This document shows positions 33,826 through 44,334 of a stretch of DNA of 64,000 nt, piece by piece; the first letter of the stretch is position 1; each line of letters opens with the position of its first letter. Made by a program: the position numbers and the translations under genes. Source of the stretch: Lasiosphaeris hirsuta (lineage: Eukaryota; Ascomycota; Sordariomycetes; Sordariales; Lasiosphaeriaceae); contig JAUKUA010000001.1 in NCBI GenBank assembly GCA_030549175.1, positions 2,046,001 through 2,110,000 on the forward strand. Reading direction: 5' to 3'. The notes beneath the pieces are model-generated. The model made no database searches. It was not told the origin of the DNA and saw nothing but the letters and a program-made list of their open reading frames with translations.

Positions 33826-36381
33826 CTATCTCCCGCCGCGAAGATACTCCCGATCCTCGGCCTCCTCCTCCCTCTGGAACTTCTCGATGCCCGCCTCCTC
33901 AAGCAGGTCCTTGATCCTCATCTTCTTGCCCCCCTTTGTCCTCCTCTCAATCCGCCCCTTCGTTCCAGTTTCGTGGGCCCCAACAAGACCATGCCGAGAG
34001 TCGACATTGAGCTCAATGATCTTTGCCTTCTTCCGTCCCAGTGCCTGTTCCTGCGCCCGGACACCCCTGTCCTTGGGATTCGTAATGACAGCACCATCCT
34101 GACCGGCCTTGCCCAGTCGAATGTTACGGTGCGTACGTGTCTTAGCCCCGAGAGCCCAGAGATCGCCCCACTGGGCCTTGCGCGCATCGTGGTATGCCTG
34201 CCGCGAGAAAGACCGTGGCACCACCCAGCGCTCAATGGCACCCGCTGGCGTGCACAGGTCCAGCTGCACGTGGCCGTGCCGCTTGAGCGGCGGCAGGATG
34301 TTGCGCGGCAGCGACATGGGGTTGGGCGGCTTGCCCGCTTCCATATCCTCATACCCAGCGAATGCGCGGTCGGAGGCTGCCTTGCCATGGTGGAGAGGTA
34401 CCGGAATCACCGGGCCCTGGGGTGGTGCACCCCTACGTACGACGAGGTAGCTGAACTTGACGTCTTCGTGGTTGCGATGCGACTCGCCGAGGACCTGCTG
34501 CAAGAACGGAGGCCGAATGAAGCGTTGGCTGAAGTGGCAGAAGTCCTTACGGCCGGGGCTGAGACCGGGCGTCAGATACATAGGACACTTGGTGTGGTTG
34601 GTGCAGGGAGCAACAATCATGCCCGGATCGCGCTTCCGCGTGTGCTCAGACGGAGCTTTAATCTCTGTGGACGCTGGCTCCTCCGTGGGTGGGATGATAA
34701 ATTCGTCCAGGATGCGCATGCGCACATCGGCCACAGCCTCAAAGCCTCGCGGGTGGCCTTTCTCCATGATGATGAGTACGCCGCCCTCTGGCGAAAGCAT
34801 CGCCCAGAGATTGTCAATAATGGCCTTGCGCTTATGAGGCTTATCGAGCGGCAGCAAGAGGTGAGAGGCGATGATGATATCAAAATTCTTGCGGGGCACC
34901 GGTTTGTTGTTCGAGTCGAGCAGACGCTCAGCGCCCTCGACTGAGTGCAGATAGTCGGGCAGTCGGGGCAGGAAGGTCGTGTTTTGCAGGAATCTGGAGA
35001 TGCGATGCCGTAGGGAGTCGGGGCCTACGATAACCGTCTTCTTGCCAACTGGGGGCGTGCCCTTGACTTCCTTGTTCCCACGGAGGACCTCCCACTCTGC
35101 CTGCTGGATCTCGTGCCATGCGAGCAGCCCAGCTCCACCGGCTCCGACATCAAGTACACGAGGTCCCTTGCCGTCGTCCCGTGTCAGCAGGCCTCTGATC
35201 CAATCCTTTCCCAGTCGTTTACGGGTTTCCACCAAGGTACTGTGCACGGATGCGTAGATTCCGGGAAGGACGGTAGCGATATATGCGTCGGAGTCTATCT
35301 CAGACATCCTGCCCTGTCCCGGCACAAGTGCGATGCCCTTTTGTGGGAGATTCCTTTTAGATCCCGAGGTTGCCACCGAATGCGGCAGTCCGGCGCCTCC
35401 GAACACTCTTTCTGCAGCCTCCCTGATGTGTGCTGTATCGGTTCTGCGCAGGAGCTCAGAAATGGGTTCGACAAAGTGCTTTCTGGGGAGATACACAGTG
35501 CTCGGGTTCGGCCCATACTCGCCCATAACGGTGTATGGATGTGTTTTGTAGTCTCCGGCTTCCTCCTCGGCGGCGAACCGCGCGTCAGGCTCGTATACGT
35601 CCTCGTCGATTTCTTCTTCCTCTCGCGGCTCCTCCTCCTCTTTGATAACTTCTTCCCCTTCTATGTTCTCGGCCCTCTCAACAGCCTGATAACTGGCTGC
35701 TTCAAAGTCTCGCTGCAGCTTCCTCAGCGCATGGTACTCGCGGCGGTTGTTAGCTGTCACATTGAGGTAGTTGATTTGCGTGTCGCTGAGAGGGACGACA
35801 CCCTCGACGCCATCCAAGGATTCCAACACTTCACTCTCCCCTTGCTCAACAGCCGTCGAATTCTCAATGGCATACTCAACCTCTTCGAGCTCGCCAGCCT
35901 CCGTCTCCCTCAGGAGTGCGTGTGAAGGGGTGTCATCATCGCCGACAGACTCGCCGTGGTACGGGAGGCCAACATCCTCTGGCTTGGTCTCGCGCAATGG
36001 CGGCCCAAACAGTCTGACGTAGAGATTGTATTCCTCTTCCGACAGATAGTTCGGGGGCAGAGTCTGGCCAAACGTCTGTCTGGCTTGGCGCACGATAGTT
36101 TCAGGGTCCTCGATACTCGGTTTGGCCTCTGGGTTCGGCGCCCCTGGGGTTGGTGTCTCCTCGGTGGGCTCCTGGAAAGCTGGTCGGGTGGTGGAAAATT
36201 GCCTTACTGAGCTTGGTCGCAGTGGGCGAGCTCTGGAAAGCGCTGACATCGACCGCGAATTCGGCCGTGAAAAGGGCCCTGGGCCTGCCCGACTGGTGGG
36301 GAGTAAAAGCGCATCGTAAAAACCCAGAAGCTGGGCCCTGCACCCAGGGCACCGATTCTGGAGTTTTGCAGCCGAAATCAT
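33826..36381 (-). CDS. RSM22: Rsm22-type mitoribosomal small-subunit assembly protein
   Basis: A single exon of 851 residues. The start lies in a mitochondrial-type N-terminus rich in Arg and Ser (SRPNSRSMSALSRARPLRPS, then FSTTRPAF, a common presequence cleavage region). A methyltransferase-like fold is marked by GPRVLDVGAGGAGLLAWHE (about residue 405) and by NFDIIIASHLLLPLDKPHKR. A cysteine cluster (IVAPCTNHTKCPMY and DFCHFSQRF, about 585-620) matches the iron-sulfur cysteines of the family. Rsm22/METTL17 proteins bind the mitochondrial small subunit during assembly and are needed for mitochondrial translation. A very acidic segment (about residues 245-275, EEVIKEEEEPREEEEIDED) and a long C-terminal extension ending in a Lys/Arg/Glu-rich helix are fungal additions. 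It is in tandem with the thioredoxin gene, 348 bp upstream. Confidence 0.9.
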   Translation of the reverse strand: MISAAKLQNRCPGCRAQLLGFYDALLLPTSRAGPGPFSRPNSRSMSALSRARPLRPSSVRQFSTTRPAFQEPTEETPTPGAPNPEAKPSIEDPETIVRQARQTFGQTLPPNYLSEEEYNLYVRLFGPPLRETKPEDVGLPYHGESVGDDDTPSHALLRETEAGELEEVEYAIENSTAVEQGESEVLESLDGVEGVVPLSDTQINYLNVTANNRREYHALRKLQRDFEAASYQAVERAENIEGEEVIKEEEEPREEEEIDEDVYEPDARFAAEEEAGDYKTHPYTVMGEYGPNPSTVYLPRKHFVEPISELLRRTDTAHIREAAERVFGGAGLPHSVATSGSKRNLPQKGIALVPGQGRMSEIDSDAYIATVLPGIYASVHSTLVETRKRLGKDWIRGLLTRDDGKGPRVLDVGAGGAGLLAWHEIQQAEWEVLRGNKEVKGTPPVGKKTVIVGPDSLRHRISRFLQNTTFLPRLPDYLHSVEGAERLLDSNNKPVPRKNFDIIIASHLLLPLDKPHKRKAIIDNLWAMLSPEGGVLIIMEKGHPRGFEAVADVRMRILDEFIIPPTEEPASTEIKAPSEHTRKRDPGMIVAPCTNHTKCPMYLTPGLSPGRKDFCHFSQRFIRPPFLQQVLGESHRNHEDVKFSYLVVRRGAPPQGPVIPVPLHHGKAASDRAFAGYEDMEAGKPPNPMSLPRNILPPLKRHGHVQLDLCTPAGAIERWVVPRSFSRQAYHDARKAQWGDLWALGAKTRTHRNIRLGKAGQDGAVITNPKDRGVRAQEQALGRKKAKIIELNVDSRHGLVGAHETGTKGRIERRTKGGKKMRIKDLLEEAGIEKFQREEEAEDREYLRGGR

Positions 36382-36729
36382 GTCTCAATCGCCGCAGCTT
36401 TTGGCCCGACGACGATCGATAAAAGTTAAGTGGTGGCCTACGAATTTGCATGTCTGAGCCTGGCCGAGAGAGGAGCTCGCTAGCGCGACGCGGCGCCTGA
36501 GCCAAACGGTTGCACGTGACACAATCTGGTAGCTAGCGGTCCGCAATCAGGGTACATACCAGACACCACTTGAGCTCTTTACCTATATATATCCGGCAAT
36601 TTCATGTGAATACCTAGAAAATGACTCCTGTTTAACAAGCGACAATAACAAAACAATCCAACAAGTGCTGTTGTCCTACGAAACGCCCAAACTCCATTCT
36701 CTCATACATATATATCCTCAGATGACCTA
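36382..36729. promoter_or_regulatory. RSM22 upstream region
   Basis: 348 bp between the thioredoxin stop and the RSM22 start, both on the minus strand. It contains a TATATATAT run (36,584-36,592), the CACGTGAC site listed below and the thioredoxin 3' end. Confidence 0.5.
36513..36520 (+). promoter_or_regulatory. CACGTGAC E-box-like element
   Basis: The palindrome CACGTG followed by AC lies about 130 bp upstream of the RSM22 start. CACGTGAC-type sites bind Cbf1-like bHLH proteins in ascomycetes. Function here is inferred from position only. Confidence 0.35.
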
Positions 36730-37505
36730 TCAACTCCCCAAGTCCGCCATAGTCTTGAATGCAGGACGCACTGCTCCTTTTTGGCCGGGCGCAGACGCAG
36801 ACGGCTTTGGCGGCGGGTTCTTCTTGTTGAACGGAGAGTTCTCGGCCGCCTTGTAGGGGTCAAGCTGGATTCACATGTTAGCTTCGTCGTTTTGCAGCAG
36901 GGCCAGATCCGCATCCTTACAGAAAACAGCGAATAGAAGTAGAGCCCGAAGAAAGCAATAATGCTGTTGATGATGCTATTGAGGTCCCAGCTCATCGGCC
37001 GTGATACCGTCTTGGCTCTGGCACCACCTGGCGCAGCAACTCCAGCGCCGCCCAGCCGCTGTCCCCGTGTCCCAAACACGGCGTCGCCGCTGACAGCGCC
37101 ACCAGCCAGTTTGGCAGCCTTATCGACCGCGGCCGTCAAGGCAGGCGGGTTGGCGCCCTGGATGGTGTTGATGACGGCGCCGTTGTGCAGGATCAGGAAG
37201 GTAGGCATGGCGCGCACGCCGTACTGCTGCGCGACTTCCCCCTGGCTGTCGACATCGACCTTGCAGAAGGTGATCTTCTTGGGCTTGGAGTACTTGGTCG
37301 AAAGCGACTCGAACACGGGCGCAATCATCTTGCAGGGACCACACCAGTCGGCATAGACTGCGCACACATTCGTCAGCTAAAATCGCCAGGAGGTAGGCGA
37401 GACCTGGACAATGCGCGCTGACTTACAGTCGGCGACGACGATGCTCGAGGAGCCTACAGTCTGGCGCCATTGTGCGGCCGAGCCGATCTTGACAGTCGCA
37501 CTCAT
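36730..37505 (-). CDS. thioredoxin with C-terminal membrane segment
   Basis: Predicted exons in transcript order are 37505-37427, 37357-36921 and 36864-36730, giving 216 residues. A complete thioredoxin domain carries the redox site at residues 31-35 (WCGPC, in VVADFYADWCGPCKMIAP) and the cis-proline loop GVRAMPTFLILHNG. After about residue 110 comes a Gly/Ala-rich linker. A hydrophobic helix (WDLNSIINSIIAFFGLYFYS) follows, and exon 3 encodes a basic, Pro-rich tail (NKKNPPPKPSASAPGQKG). Ordinary cytosolic thioredoxins stop at about 105 residues. The added helix and tail suggest anchoring to an organelle membrane with the domain facing the cytosol, but there is no cleavable signal peptide. It lies divergent from the SPOUT methyltransferase gene, with 408 bp between starts. 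Confidence 0.88.
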
Positions 37506-37913
37506 GGTGAAGATAGTTATAGAATTTCAGTGTGGACGGATGTCAGACAAGCTCAACTACGTTGATCTGGCAATGTGGCGATGTCGTCAACGTCGATGTT
37601 GTAATTGTCAGCGGCTGGCGCCAACTCTATCTTGATTGACTGTGCCGATAAAGATAAAGCTGTCCAGATCTACTGATAAGGTGGGGCAATCGTTTTTTAT
37701 ATTGAGGGTTAGGGTCATGTGGGTAGCGACGAGCGGGGCCAAAGACTATCTTAGCGGGGCTCGCGGGGGAAAGCGGTGAGGATTTACTGGAGTTCTGCCG
37801 AATTTTCAGATGCCCGAAAACTTCTGCGGCGATCTCAAGGTCCTCTCCGCCAGTACCCTTGGGTGACTTTTTTTTGCTCCATTGAGCTCTATTTGATACT
37901 CTCCATATCGACT
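37506..37913. promoter_or_regulatory. divergent promoter region (thioredoxin / SPOUT gene)
   Basis: 408 bp between divergent start codons. No named motif is recognised. The region includes a poly-T run and CATTGAG-type sequence just before the plus-strand start. Confidence 0.5.
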
Positions 37914-39164
37914 ATGGCGCCCCCATACGAGCACCAGGCGAAGGTGAGCAAAATGCCTGTGGCTGGATAGTAAATACGGGTTCAATTCGACTTCGATTCG
38001 ACTGTCCAAGTCTTCGTGCCCACCAGCTTTCCATCCTGTGAACCCTGTCTAACGTGAAGACTAGAAACGGCGCATGGATGGTGATGATGGCCCCATCGAC
38101 ACATTTAAGCCCGCGACAAGGTTTAGGCCCACCGTCCCAAGAGAGTGGACAGTATCGGTTGCCATCCCAACCAGTATCATCACAGAGTACGTACGAAGCA
38201 CCTTCTACCGTAGCCCACGCTTTCTCGACTGACCCTTGAATAGTTGCGTGACTCGGGAACAGAGGACCACCTATGCAGGCCGTGTTGCGCGGGCGTTAGC
38301 TGTCTTCGCAGTGGACGAGATCATCGTCTACGATGACAGCCCCATGCACCAGCGCCCCCATAATGTGGACGAGGACGCCTTCACCGGAGATACAGACCCG
38401 GCCCACTTCCTCGAGCACCTCCTCACATACCTGGAGACGCCTCCATTCATGCGCAAGACTCTCTTCCCTCTGCACCCCAATCTCAGATCGCAGGGTCTAC
38501 TTCCCAGTCTCGACATGCCCCACCATCCTCATAAGGATGAGTGGCTGCCGTACCGGGAAGGCATGACATTAGAAGGCCAAGCGAAGGGTGGAAAAGGGTA
38601 AGCCATCATCAAACTAGCTACGTAGTATACCCAACTAACTTGTCCAGGACACTGGTCGATATCGGCATGCCCAACACCGTCACAATATCTGAGTCAATTC
38701 CGCCGAGAACCCGCGTGACGCTGAAGATGCCCGACGACGGCACCAGCGCGCCGGAGCCCGTCCACCCGGCCGCCCCAAGGACCGAAGCAGGCTACTTCTG
38801 GGGCTTCAGCGTGAGAAAGGCCATAACGCTCTCGAATGTCTTTACCCAGAGTCCCTACGAGGAAGGTTACGATATTAGCATTGGCACATCAGAGCGCGGA
38901 ATTCCCCTCTCCAAAGCGTTCCCCGACCACAAGGAGACTAACTTCACCCATCTTTTGATTGTGTTTGGAGGGCCGCGGGGCTTGGAGTATGCCGCCATGA
39001 ACGACCCTGAGCTAGCCGAGCTCGGCATTGCTGGGGCACGGACGAGAGAGCTCTTTGACAACTGGGTCAATATTCTGCCAAATCAGGGGAGCAGGACGAT
39101 CAGGACGGATGAGGCCATGATGATCGGACTAACCGGTCTACGGAGGCTCTGGGATGCTAGCTAA
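37914..39164 (+). CDS. SPOUT-fold putative RNA methyltransferase (SPOUT1/CENP-32 family)
   Basis: Predicted exons are 37914-37943, 38065-38186, 38244-38597 and 38648-39164, giving 340 residues. The first exon encodes only ten residues (MAPPYEHQAK), and its phase-0 join to KRRMDGDDGP is the least certain part. The core begins WTVSVAIPTSIITDCVTREQRTTYAGRVARALAVFAVDEIIVYDD, the DUF171 signature. It continues with YLETPPFMRKTLFPLHPNLRSQGLLP. It ends with the knot region HLLIVFGGPRGLEYA...DNWVNILPNQGSRTIRTDEAMMIGL, the S-adenosylmethionine-binding C-terminus. Family members are trefoil-knot proteins linked to RNA methylation, and to kinetochore function in animals. The fungal target is unknown. 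Confidence 0.88.
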
Positions 39165-42100
39165 GCGGGTATGTCACCAGTCTGACCTACATACCAACAA
39201 ATCAGATACCACATGGAGCTTTTACCAGCATACTGCTGCTACTGCATAACCAGCGTCTCGACCGTGCAGCTTTACCGTCTAATGCCACACCCCAATGCTG
39301 GACCTGTCAAGGTACCTCAGGTACGGAGGACTCTGCAGGCTTAACCTCGCATCGATTGATAATTCTACGTCCCTCCCTCCAATGAGAAAGGTGGGAGCTT
39401 TGGAGCGATTGACAAGGGCCACAAACATCCCGAATATGTATGCACCCCTCGAAGCTAAAATATGACATGCCACAGCTCACAATCAGACCTCTGATGCGGC
39501 AAAATCTAGGTGTCTAGGCCTCAATTCATCCCACCCACGCCCTCCCCATATCTTTCCGTGGCGAACCGAGATGTGCAGTCGTGTAGCAGCGTCCCGTCCG
39601 GCCAGATTGGAGACACGATGTTATGACAATACGCCGAACTCGCCCCACCCCCTCGCCATGTTCAGCTTTGCTCGATCGTCGGGTGCGTTCACATGACACG
39701 ACCCCAACCCCACGAAAGCGGCGCCGCCACCCAACAGCACCGAATCCGGTTGCACGAAGACGTGCGTCTCCCCCCCGTCGCCCACCCCCAAACCCGACAC
39801 CGGAGCCGTATCCGTAGTGCGCGCGCCCCGTGTCGTTGAACCCTCTTGTGCGCCCATGCAAGTTTGTTTCTGTCCTATCTGTACCCCAGCCAGTTTCTGA
39901 CATGCTTCTGCGGTGGTGTGGCGCCCGCATGTGGGAGGGACATTGGGGGGGGGGAGGGTGTCTTGCCTGCGAGGTCCCGGCAACCCTCCGGCAAGTGTTC
40001 CCATCGAGGGAGGGGGGTGGATGTTGGGTTGGGCGTAAGGGTCCGGATGGGTTCTCGGTAGGATGTTATTCGGAGACTTGGCGAGGGGTTTTTGGAATTA
40101 TGGGGCGGCGGCGTATGCAACGCAATCCGGCTTGTGTTTCCAAGGGTCTGCCTTGGTCTGTGCTAGGCTTGCTGCTTTGAGACAGAAACCGTCGGAAATT
40201 TCTCTCCCCAATGGCTGAGGGGAGGTGGGTGATGGGAGGATAGACTTGGGATGCCGCGTATCGGTTGGTAGTGAGATGTTGTTGGTCAAGTCTGGGTGGG
40301 TGGCAGCTGAGGTTGGCAGATACCCTGCCTGGATAGGCAAGATTGCAGAGAGGGGAAACAAGTTCCGGGTGGACGATCGCACAGACTTGTCGTTCACTGC
40401 CAATGAGGGCGGACGGAGACACGTTTTCTGGTTGGTTCCAGTGGTCCCGTTGCCAAGTTCGAGCTTCATCAGACGAGAAGTCAACGGCGATACAGTATGG
40501 TATCGATATCCGCGACATCACAGCGCACGTCCAGCTTCCATACGACACAACACAAAAACGAGTCGCTCGTACCGGGAGCGTATCGGTGCTGCGGCCATGT
40601 ACACGGTGTCGGCCGACAGGCACTGTGCTTCCCGGACATCTCTGGACCAAAGTTCGTACGGTTGTTTGGCCCGTCTCGAGATGCAGCCGGTATCCGTACC
40701 CAGTTCCGCGCCGCTTACGGGCACGGGCGGATTTCACCCCGGCCTGGCCCAGCTCCGTTCCTCGGGCCCCGAGCCGTAGTGTAGATCTGAGCGCCCTGCA
40801 AGGCCACCGAGCATTACCACGGTTGCCCCTTCCAGAAGCTGCAGCCGTGTATGTCGTCAGCTTACACCCTGCTGCATCGCGAGCTCGGCAGGAAAGACAC
40901 AGACTACGTAATCGCAGTATCGCTACGGCAGCCTTGCAAGGACCAAGGGTTTAGCAGCATCTCCCCGGCCAGTCCCAATCTGGTGATATTTCGCATTTGG
41001 GAGCAGGACCGTTGGCTCAAATCACCAAGAGCCGGAGACATGATGTGCGAGTGTAGCACACCCTCCCCGTCAGGTTTTGGCATGCAAAGTAGAAGCATTC
41101 AATAGTACTTTCCTCGCCTCTTATCTCGAGCTGCATCCCATTGGCAAGGTGTCCCGGCACCTACCCTGCTGCCGGGGCCGTCCAGTGTAGTGTGGGTGGC
41201 AGTGTGCCTTGGGACAGATTGCGAGGACCGAGAACGCTGCATATTCCAAATCCGAGCTGTCATTCGTGATGCTAGGAGCCGGCTGCGTTGCTGTTGGCGG
41301 AGACTCCCGCGGCCCCTGGCTTGCTGAGCGGGAGCTGAATAGGTAGGTCGGTATCATCATTGCCAAGGCAGTTTTTGTCCGTCTGGCGGATACATACTAG
41401 TATCAGCAGCTAGAGTACAATGCGCCAGCCGGCAATGTTCTCATTAGACTTTGCGGGGTTGTCTGGAAACACTGAATGAAGCCTTTGTCATATGTGAAGG
41501 GCTTTGCCACTCGTTGAGCTGCCTTCGCCTGGAAATGGTGAACAATATGAGGCGATGTGTCGTCTGCTACGATTATTAAGGCCGGTTTGAACTGGTTCAC
41601 TTACATTTTCAATTTCCATTCTTACTGTTTACACAACGGTGTATCTGGTGAACACCACCCCGCTGTCGCTGGAAGTAAGCCCCCAATTAGTATTAGAAGC
41701 AATACTTCCAATAATCACGCCATTCACGGGCATTCCATTTCGCAATCTTGCAGGGGATTGGGGAGAGACTCGACAGAGTCAACTCCACTGCTGCGGCCTT
41801 GAGTGGAATGAGTAGGGAGAGGAAGGACAACAAGGGCTCTTAGGCTCTGGTTAAGACATGGAAGGTGGCTGTACATTGGCGCTCAATTGTTAGCCAAAGA
41901 AATACTAATTCACAGCATCGGTGGTTCTCATCACGTGTAATGAGTTGTGGTGAACAAGACTTTCACTCTTCGCTGGTATAGGAGACGGACGGTAGACTTG
42001 GAAGGACGAGTAAACATCAAATTATATCGTGGATGAAAAGGAAAAGCAAGGTCATTCATATTTGCAAAGCAACCACCTTACTCCATCCCCAGGAGTGATG

Positions 42101-42403
42101 CCAACCCGTGTTTCTGCTGACGACGGGAAGACACTGTCTCTTGATAAAATGCAGTGACGATTTGTCTACAGAATTGCTTCAAATATCCAACATCAGAACA
42201 TTTGTTAGCATATGCCACGTATTCAAAACATACAGGGTTCAGCCATATTCCCAAACACATTATATTTTCTATATACGGCCAACTCATCAACTAACATGTA
42301 TACGTACAAGACGCCAGATTCCCATCGCAATTATGATGGCAAGCCGGATGCAGGGGTATTCCATCGCACTTCGCCATCAACCGCAACCAATCGCGTAGTC
42401 AGC
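39165..42403. other. 3.2-kb convergent gap
   Basis: Lies between the stops of the SPOUT gene and the laccase. ORFs of up to 223 codons overlap on both strands at 39,500-41,100, but none has a recognisable motif, and paired opposite-strand ORFs of this kind are expected in GC-rich sequence. Toward the laccase the sequence becomes AT-rich. No RNA gene or terminal repeat was found. Confidence 0.5.
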
Positions 42404-44334
42404 TTATGTGCCACTGTCGATCTGCTCAACAACGTTGCGGTGGGTATAGGCATCCCACTCTCGGCAGGTGTTCTCAACGCTCTGGGGGATACGCATCTTC
42501 TGAATCTCCTTGGGCTGGACAACAAACGACGAGAAGAACCCCCCGGACGCGTGCCAGGCAATGTGGCAGTGGAAGCCCCAGACACCCGGGTTGGCATCAA
42601 ACTGCAGGACAACATGACCGCCAGGGCGGACCTGCTGGACATCGCGTCTCATGGGGTTTTCCGCACGGGTGATGGTGCCATCCCAAGCACCAGGTCCCTC
42701 GTGAACAACATAGACCTCGTGGCCGTGCAAGTGCATGGGGTGACTAATAGATATATCAGCATTGCCAGATTACGATGGAGTGGAATAACTTACCCGCCAG
42801 GTGTTCTGTTGTTCACCACAACACGGATTGAGGTGTTGCCCTGGAAGTTGACAACGTTCCAGATATCAGGATAAGTGAAGTTGCCATCATTCGCGAGCAA
42901 AAGCACGGGCTCGTTGTAATTGGCGCGCATCGACACACCGCCAAACTTCCAGAGAGTAACATCAGAGGCGTTCTTGAACAGCTCGATATCCATGGTGTGA
43001 GTGGTGGTGGGGTCGGGCAGCTTGATGGGATACAAGGGTTCGGTGAGAGACAAATCATCGGTGGCGCAAGTACCAGGATCAGGGACGTCCCATGGCGTGC
43101 TAGTCGGGGTCTTGGTGGTGTCGGCCTGGTCATAGTAAACAGCAGCGACGGCATACGGCTGCTTGGCGGGTGTGCAGACAGTGAGGTTTGACCGCATCCA
43201 GAAGGCAGACTTCGAGTTACCGGCGTTCGCAGTAACAAGAACATCAGCACGTTGACCGACAGCGAGGGTGACAACACTGGTGTTATAGGGCTTGATAGGC
43301 GTGAAGTCGTTGGCAATGACAGTAAGTGTGTGTCCGTCAATCGAGAAGCGCTGAACACCATCTGCCCCCGCGTTGATCAGGCGGAGACGGTGAGTCTTGC
43401 CAGTCTTGAACTTGAACTTAGAGATACCGGCGTTGCTGACACACGGGGTCTTGTCACCGGGAGCCACGGTAGAGCAGTCAAAGTTCATCTTCCCGTTGAT
43501 CAGATTGTTCTCGGAGATGACGCGAGGGCTTCCATTAGGGGCAAGCATCTTCTCAATGATATCGAAGTACTCCTCATGGTTCCAATCTACTCACATTAGT
43601 GAAACAATCCGCGTAAAGCTAAGTTGCGGAAAACATACCGCTGAGCATGACCGGGCCAAGGTCAATGTCGTACTTCTGCTGGGTGGGGCCGTGAACAACC
43701 ATGGGGCCGACAACACCACCAGAGTACTGGGCTGAGTAGTGCGAGTGATACCAGCTTGATCCATACAGAGTAGCGAGAAATTCGTAGGTGAAGGTCTTTG
43801 AGGGGGCGATGGGGCATTGCGAGATACCCGGGGCGCCATCCTCCCAGGGGGTGCCCTCCTGCAGGAATCCGTGCCAGTGAATCGCGGTACCTTCCTCCGG
43901 GCCGGTGATGTTGTTGTGGACGTTCACAATGATCTTGTCGCCCCAGTTGGCCTCGATGAGAGGACCAGGGAAAGCTCCGTTGACGAGCAAGACAGGGCGG
44001 TCGTAGCCATCAGGGGCGATAACTCCGCGGCTGACTGTGAAGTCGTAGGTTCGAATGATGCCTGTGTTGGGAAACTGGGTGAACGGGTTGGTGCCGATGT
44101 CGGTCCGCTTTCCCCATGGGTATCCATCGGGAAGAGGGTTGTTGTTTAGGAAGAGCGAGAGAGCTGAGACCAAGAGGGTTCCCCAAACTGAGGAGCTGTT
44201 GGTTGTTAGTCCGTATGCCTATTATTTACCCCATCTAGGGTTACGTACCCGTTGGTCCTCCTTTGGGGGAGCCCTCCAGCAGCATTGTACACGTTGTTGG
44301 CCAGATGGACAACAGCGGTGGGAATTACGCCCAT
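42404..44334 (-). CDS. ascomycete laccase (multicopper oxidase)
   Basis: Predicted exons in transcript order are 44334-44249, 44195-43639, 43586-42794 and 42743-42404, giving 591 residues. All four copper motifs are present: L1 with His135/His137 ([15 protein letters not shown]), L2 [10 protein letters not shown] (His179/His181), L3 HPMHLHGHE (480-488), and L4 [14 protein letters not shown] with the type-1 ligand Cys538. The axial position after SGG is Phe548, the non-coordinating residue linked to higher redox potential. The protein ends DSGT, like the DSG(L/V/I) C-terminal plug of ascomycete laccases. The hydrophobic segment ([15 protein letters not shown]) starts only at about residue 31, after a separate first exon, which is unusual for a signal peptide. 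It may be a signal anchor, or the true start may differ. Likely roles are phenol or pigment oxidation. Confidence 0.92.

Noticed and set aside
40066..40737. 223-codon minus-strand open frame
   Set aside because: No recognisable motif and a competing opposite-strand ORF. Composition does not look like a conserved protein.
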